The notes under the pieces are model-generated. The model was not told the origin of the DNA and searched no databases. It worked only from the letters and a program-made list of their open reading frames with translations. From Candidatus Parcubacteria bacterium (lineage in GTDB: Bacteria > Patescibacteria > Paceibacteria > UBA6257 > HR35), in assembly GCA_026004535.1 (NCBI GenBank), contig BPJI01000001.1, forward strand, positions 492,584 to 556,583: DNA of 64,000 nucleotides, written 5' to 3'. Below are positions 60,926 through 64,000 of the stretch, one piece after another (position 1 is the stretch's first letter; each line of letters begins with the position of its first letter). A program made the translations under genes and the position numbers.

Positions 60926-61519
60926 TTATAACATAGATTGAAAAATTATTGAAATTAAAATCATTAAAAGAAAATTAATTATTAAACCTTGATAAGGAAA
61001 AATTTTACCTTGACGAAGTTGAATAATTTTTTTACTAATTGAGGGAGAAATTAAAATTATCATTCCACCAATAATTGAGCCGAGTAAGAATTTATCATAA
61101 ACATAAGTTCGATTAAACAAACTTCCATAATCACCAAACAAATAAAGATAAAAAGAACCAGTTTCATAAAAATAAAGTTTCAAAGGAAAAACAATTGAAA
61201 AGAAAGAAATTAAAATTGAAATAGAATATACAATAAAGCGGTTTTGCCCGAGACTCATTCCGGCGGAGGTGTGTGCGTTAGCACTCCGAGGGCTGTGGGC
61301 TTCGGGGGATGAGTCGAGGGCAAACCGCTTTTGAAGTAAATTCGCTAACCACCACCCCAACGCCACACTAAATCCTCCAATCCAAATTCCAATTACTGAA
61401 GACTTCATTCCTAATTCTTTAGCAATTAAGGCACCAATTCCTGCACCAGCAGTACATAACGGACAATGAGCAAAAACAAAAAATGGAATTATTGTTATAA
61501 GTAATAAAATAGTTTTCAT
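60926..61519 (-). CDS. Secreted-CxxC membrane protein with a GC-rich in-frame insertion
   Basis: The 197-residue protein opens with a signal-like helix ending FAHCPLCTAGAGIGAL, putting a CxxC at the start of the first helix, and has five or six helices in all. Between helices two and three a stretch of about 32 residues (RFALDSSPEAHSPRSANAHT and on to SLGQNRF) is encoded by a GC-rich palindromic segment (61235-61331) that is unlike the rest of the gene. Without it the protein would be about 165 residues. It is co-transcribed with the DUF411 gene 3 bases upstream. The role is probably thiol or metal related. Confidence 0.65.
   Translation of the reverse strand: MKTILLLITIIPFFVFAHCPLCTAGAGIGALIAKELGMKSSVIGIWIGGFSVALGWWLANLLQKRFALDSSPEAHSPRSANAHTSAGMSLGQNRFIVYSISILISFFSIVFPLKLYFYETGSFYLYLFGDYGSLFNRTYVYDKFLLGSIIGGMIILISPSISKKIIQLRQGKIFPYQGLIINFLLMILISIIFQSML
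61235..61331. repeat. 97-base GC-rich hairpin inserted in frame
   Basis: Ends AAAGCGGTTTTGCCC and GGGCAAACCGCTTT pair over 14 bases with one bulge. Inner GAGACTCATTCC pairs with GGATGAGTC, so nearly the whole element folds back. It lies inside the membrane-protein gene without breaking the frame. Confidence 0.9.
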
Positions 61520-61522
61520 TTT

Positions 61523-62098
61523 TCATATCTCCATAAATATTCCTTTATCTTCTCCATTTTTGACTGAATGAATTTTGAAGGGGGAGATTTTAAAGCCTGG
61601 CATTCCAGGTGATCCTGAAGGCATTCCTGGCAAAGCAATACCGTCAATATCTGGTTTTTCGGTTAAAAGCTTTTGAATTGCTTCAATTGGAATATGGCCT
61701 TCAATAAAATACGCGGACTTACGCGGACTGTACGCGGGCCTTCGCAGAATTTTATTATCTAAATATAAATTAACATTATTGTCTGCGTTAGTCTGCGTGT
61801 AGTCTGCATTGGTCTGCGTTATTAAAGCTGTATGACAAGACCAAAGAGCTTGTGGAACCCCAAATTGATTTTTTATTTTTATTAATTCTTCATCAGAAAC
61901 TTCATTTACCTTAACATTCGCGCCATTCATTTTTAAATAGCCAATATATTCCTTGCAACAACCACAAGTTGGTGTTTTATAAACAACAAATTCCAAATTA
62001 GATAGTTTTGATGATTTAAATGGAGTTTTCACTAAACTATAAATAGCTCCGACAAGAACTAGGCCAATTATTATTCCCAAAATTAAATTTTTATTCAT
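61523..62098 (-). CDS. DUF411-family protein with repeat insertion
   Basis: The start is set at MNKNLILG (62098), 4 bases after the stop of the upstream gene; a longer frame would overlap it by 44 bases. The 191 residues include a membrane anchor (about 4-23), the DUF411 patch VVYKTPTCGCCKEYIGYL (CGCC near residue 45) and ALWSCHTALI near 85. The family's following segment, YFIEGHIPIEAIQKLL, appears only after an extra stretch of about 37 residues built from QTNAD words and a Pro/Arg patch. DUF411 proteins are tied to copper tolerance. It sits in the csoR-led run. Confidence 0.82.
   Translation of the reverse strand: MNKNLILGIIIGLVLVGAIYSLVKTPFKSSKLSNLEFVVYKTPTCGCCKEYIGYLKMNGANVKVNEVSDEELIKIKNQFGVPQALWSCHTALITQTNADYTQTNADNNVNLYLDNKILRRPAYSPRKSAYFIEGHIPIEAIQKLLTEKPDIDGIALPGMPSGSPGMPGFKISPFKIHSVKNGEDKGIFMEI
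61710..61820. repeat. Two in-frame short repeats inside the DUF411 gene
   Basis: Bases 61710-61747 carry TACGCGGACT twice plus TACGCGGGCC. Bases 61781-61820 carry four GTCTGC-type words (GTCTGCGTTAGTCTGCGTG, AGTCTGCATTGGTCTGCG). The second matches the repeat in the sugar dehydrogenase at 42041-42070. Confidence 0.85.
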
Positions 62099-62102
62099 TT
62101 TT

Positions 62103-63197
62103 TTATAATCCACATCCGCTGCCGGTTGAAGGAATGTTTGGTACATTGGCTAATTTTTTCTCGACGTTTTGAATATAACCCGAAATTGAAGAAAATTTAG
62201 CTGACATAATTTCTTTTGGGTCAACATTTTGCCAGTCTTTGCCTTCAATCAATTTTTTATATAAAGCAATTTTTATATAATTTTGCGGAAACCAAAATGA
62301 ATTAAGCTGTAATGCTAATTTATAAAGTTCATCTTCTGAATAACCTTGAGAAGCAGCCAGTTCTAAAGCGCCAAGTAAAGCTGAACCATGATTACAATCT
62401 TGAGCAAATGTTGAATTATCACAACAAGGACGAAAAGTATTTTGAGCAACTCGATAAACAATTTCTTCCTGTTCTTTTGTTAATTTTATAATTTCACATT
62501 TATTAAAATATTCAGCTCCATTTTCTTTTTTGCCCAACCACCAGCCGCCGGTTGAAGCTAAATAAGGAAGCTCTTTTTCAGAGAAAGGAATATTTTTATT
62601 AAAATCAGTTTTATTTGAAAGTCCTAAAGGCCAAAGGAGATTTAAAAGATAATTAGCAGTTTCTTGATTGATAATTATTGGTTCATTTGAGCCATTAATT
62701 ATTTTTTGTATATACTCAGGAATTTTACCATTATATAATTTTTTCATTTTTTCTAAATCAATCACTCCACAATCAATCATTTTTTTAACTGCATCACCAA
62801 AAACTATTCTTGTTTTAAATCCTTCCTGAGGCAAAACCTGGGCAATAATTTGTTGAATTAATGTATCATTAACTCCTTTACCACTTATTTCTGATTTATT
62901 GCCTAAATTTGAAATTTTCAAATTAGACAGAAGAAAAACCAAAATTCCTCCTATCAAGATTCCAATCAAAAGTTGCTTTAAATTAAGTTTTTGTTTTGCA
63001 TTATTTTCATTTAAAATGCTTTGCTTTTCTTCCTTAGATTGAAATTTAATTGCTTGTTTCACGATTTCTAAATTACAACTTTGATATTTTTGACACCAAT
63101 CTTCACATTTTTTTGCTAATATCTCGTTTTCATAAATATGATGACATTCTTCACATTGATAATAGATTTTGTTTTCTTTTTGAATTATTTTAACCAT
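62103..63197 (-). CDS. Membrane-anchored protein with N-terminal zinc-ribbon, unknown family
   Basis: The 364-residue protein begins with a Cys-rich patch (YQCEECHHIYENEILAKKC) that could bind zinc. A membrane helix (about 72-90) follows, then an extracytoplasmic domain. Within this domain FRPCCDNSTFAQDCNHGSAL near residue 265 is a clear Cys/His patch likely to bind metal or a cofactor, and the C-terminus ends in GSGCGL. I do not know the family by name. It is flanked by the DUF411 gene (4 bases after its stop) and a Met-rich secreted protein, pointing to metal handling. Confidence 0.62.
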   Translation of the reverse strand: MVKIIQKENKIYYQCEECHHIYENEILAKKCEDWCQKYQSCNLEIVKQAIKFQSKEEKQSILNENNAKQKLNLKQLLIGILIGGILVFLLSNLKISNLGNKSEISGKGVNDTLIQQIIAQVLPQEGFKTRIVFGDAVKKMIDCGVIDLEKMKKLYNGKIPEYIQKIINGSNEPIIINQETANYLLNLLWPLGLSNKTDFNKNIPFSEKELPYLASTGGWWLGKKENGAEYFNKCEIIKLTKEQEEIVYRVAQNTFRPCCDNSTFAQDCNHGSALLGALELAASQGYSEDELYKLALQLNSFWFPQNYIKIALYKKLIEGKDWQNVDPKEIMSAKFSSISGYIQNVEKKLANVPNIPSTGSGCGL

Positions 63198-63198
63198 T

Positions 63199-63867
63199 TT
63201 ATTCTTTTTTAATCTCGCTTCTTAATTTTTTAAGCATATAAATTATACCCAAAATAAGCAAAATTAACACTAAAACCGGAAAAGATAAAATTATTAAAAG
63301 CCATAAAAAGCCTAAAATTCCAAAAATTGGCGCTAAAACATTCCAGCCTCTCCAATTAGCAAAATTCCACCATCCTTGCCAATAACCCATGCCCGAACTA
63401 GGATTCATCCAGTACGGACTAAACATTGGAAAATTTGAACCCCACATATGCATCGGCATCATAAAGAAATTATTTGCATTAGTTCGCGTGGAGTTCGAAG
63501 ATGTTAGCACATCACAGCCCAAAAATCTTTTCCCCATATTTATATGCATCAACTCTTCTCCTTCTTTGCCATGCATTTGTTCAATCATTTTATTCATTGT
63601 TAAATGATCACTCCCGCCAACCATCTGTTCCATTACATATTCACCAACTGAATGAAAATCTTCATTAGTTAAATTTTGACATTTAATTTCACCGCGAGAA
63701 AATTTCTCAACCAATTCTCTACCCTTCTGAATTTCAGCATTAAGTTCAGCGTCTTCAGTATGAGCAAAAGTAAAATTTAAAGAAAAGAGAATTAAAAAAC
63801 TTAAAAATAATATCTTAATTATTTGTTGCCGTTCGTAATATATTCGTTGCAATTTGTGTTTATTCAT
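63199..63867 (-). CDS. Secreted Met/His-rich protein with C-terminal membrane helix
   Basis: The 222-residue protein has a signal peptide (about 1-36, ending FTFAH) and a helical domain with GEYVMEQMVGGSDHLTMNK and HGKEGEELMHINMGKR. Met/Trp-rich repeats (MMPMHMWGSNFPMFSPYWM) and a C-terminal membrane helix (about 190-213) follow. His and Met-rich sequence of this kind is common in periplasmic copper handling. Its start overlaps the csoR-like stop (ATGA). Confidence 0.68.
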   Translation of the reverse strand: MNKHKLQRIYYERQQIIKILFLSFLILFSLNFTFAHTEDAELNAEIQKGRELVEKFSRGEIKCQNLTNEDFHSVGEYVMEQMVGGSDHLTMNKMIEQMHGKEGEELMHINMGKRFLGCDVLTSSNSTRTNANNFFMMPMHMWGSNFPMFSPYWMNPSSGMGYWQGWWNFANWRGWNVLAPIFGILGFLWLLIILSFPVLVLILLILGIIYMLKKLRSEIKKE

Positions 63868-64000
63868 TTTCTTTTTGCTAATTTATAAATTTTTACTAAT
63901 TCTTTAACTGCGACCTTTTCTTTTTTATTTTTAAATTGTTCTTTAACATGAGTCTTTAAATGATTTTCTAAAATTAAATCTTCAATTCCTGATAAAGCAT
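63864..64000 (-). CDS. CsoR/RcnR-family metal-sensing repressor, C-terminal part
   Basis: The visible last 44 residues read ALSGIEDLILENHLKTHVKE and end KELVKIYKLAKRK, matching the C-terminal helix region of CsoR (the H-x3 pattern of a Cu-binding ligand set). The 5' part lies beyond the window edge. CsoR represses copper-export operons until copper binds. It overlaps the next gene by 4 bases and probably regulates the whole 63.9-60.9 kb run. Confidence 0.8.
   Translation of the reverse strand, partial: ALSGIEDLILENHLKTHVKEQFKNKKEKVAVKELVKIYKLAKRK

Overview
The window is AT-rich (by eye roughly 28-32% G+C), tightly packed and mostly on the minus strand. Neighbouring genes often overlap by 1-20 bases, several housekeeping proteins are short versions of their families, and there are many small secreted or single-pass proteins (DUF5667-Kazal, Gmad2-GerMN, lamin-tail, Cys-repeat). 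This style suggests a candidate-phyla-radiation (Patescibacteria-like) bacterium. That is an inference; no rRNA or ribosomal protein operon is present to test it. The genetic code looks standard: TGA ends atpG with an ATGA overlap onto atpD, and ends a csoR-like gene with an ATGA overlap.

Layout. 1-3.9 kb: P-type ATPase (cut by the window edge), cutA, a frameshifted FAD oxidoreductase, a GCS2-like ligase and a PD-(D/E)XK nuclease. 3.9-9.7 kb: a complete F1Fo ATP synthase operon, atpBEFHAGDC. 10-26 kb: an accessory region with a Cys-repeat surface protein, a type III restriction-modification locus with two decayed companions (a YgjP-like protease with an in-frame stop and an Mrr-like nuclease broken twice), a frameshifted radC, a vapBC-like pair and a decayed lytic transglycosylase / lamin-tail locus. 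26-29 kb: a 47-residue Cys-rich protein, then a redox/iron set (encapsulated-ferritin-like protein, cytochrome b5 domain, DoxX, VKOR-like).

29.0-37.1 kb is a compositionally different island. It is bounded by a 93-bp direct repeat of the 3' end of a macB-like permease, and the five differences between the two copies are all synonymous. It carries two methyltransferases, a TrpD-like transferase, a UbiA-family prenyltransferase, a divergent TrpRS/TyrRS-like protein, an SDR, and a very GC-rich bacterial TrpRS with a consensus promoter, a strong Shine-Dalgarno and its own terminator. This is my best candidate for an undescribed system.

37-43 kb: MacAB-type efflux genes, an AbrB-like regulator, a lipoprotein-like protein and a PQQ-type sugar dehydrogenase. 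43.5-54 kb: a light/oxidative-stress block. A plus-strand operon (ABC permease, ABC ATPase, crtE, crtB, crtI) converges on a minus-strand operon (DUF5667-Kazal, small membrane protein, bcp, uvsE, phr and a lycopene-elongase-like UbiA). Together these would make and perhaps elongate lycopene and repair UV damage. 54-64 kb: glutamate dehydrogenase with a repeat insertion, a flavin reductase, a NERD protein, PCD, a RelE pair and a CsoR-led, probably copper-related, operon.

Two repeat phenomena run through the window. One is a family of about 50-bp palindromes (sometimes about 95 bp with a second hairpin and a G-rich strand) in intergenic positions, three of them preceded by a shared leader of about 110 bp. 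The other is short repetitive or palindromic DNA inserted in frame inside unrelated proteins.
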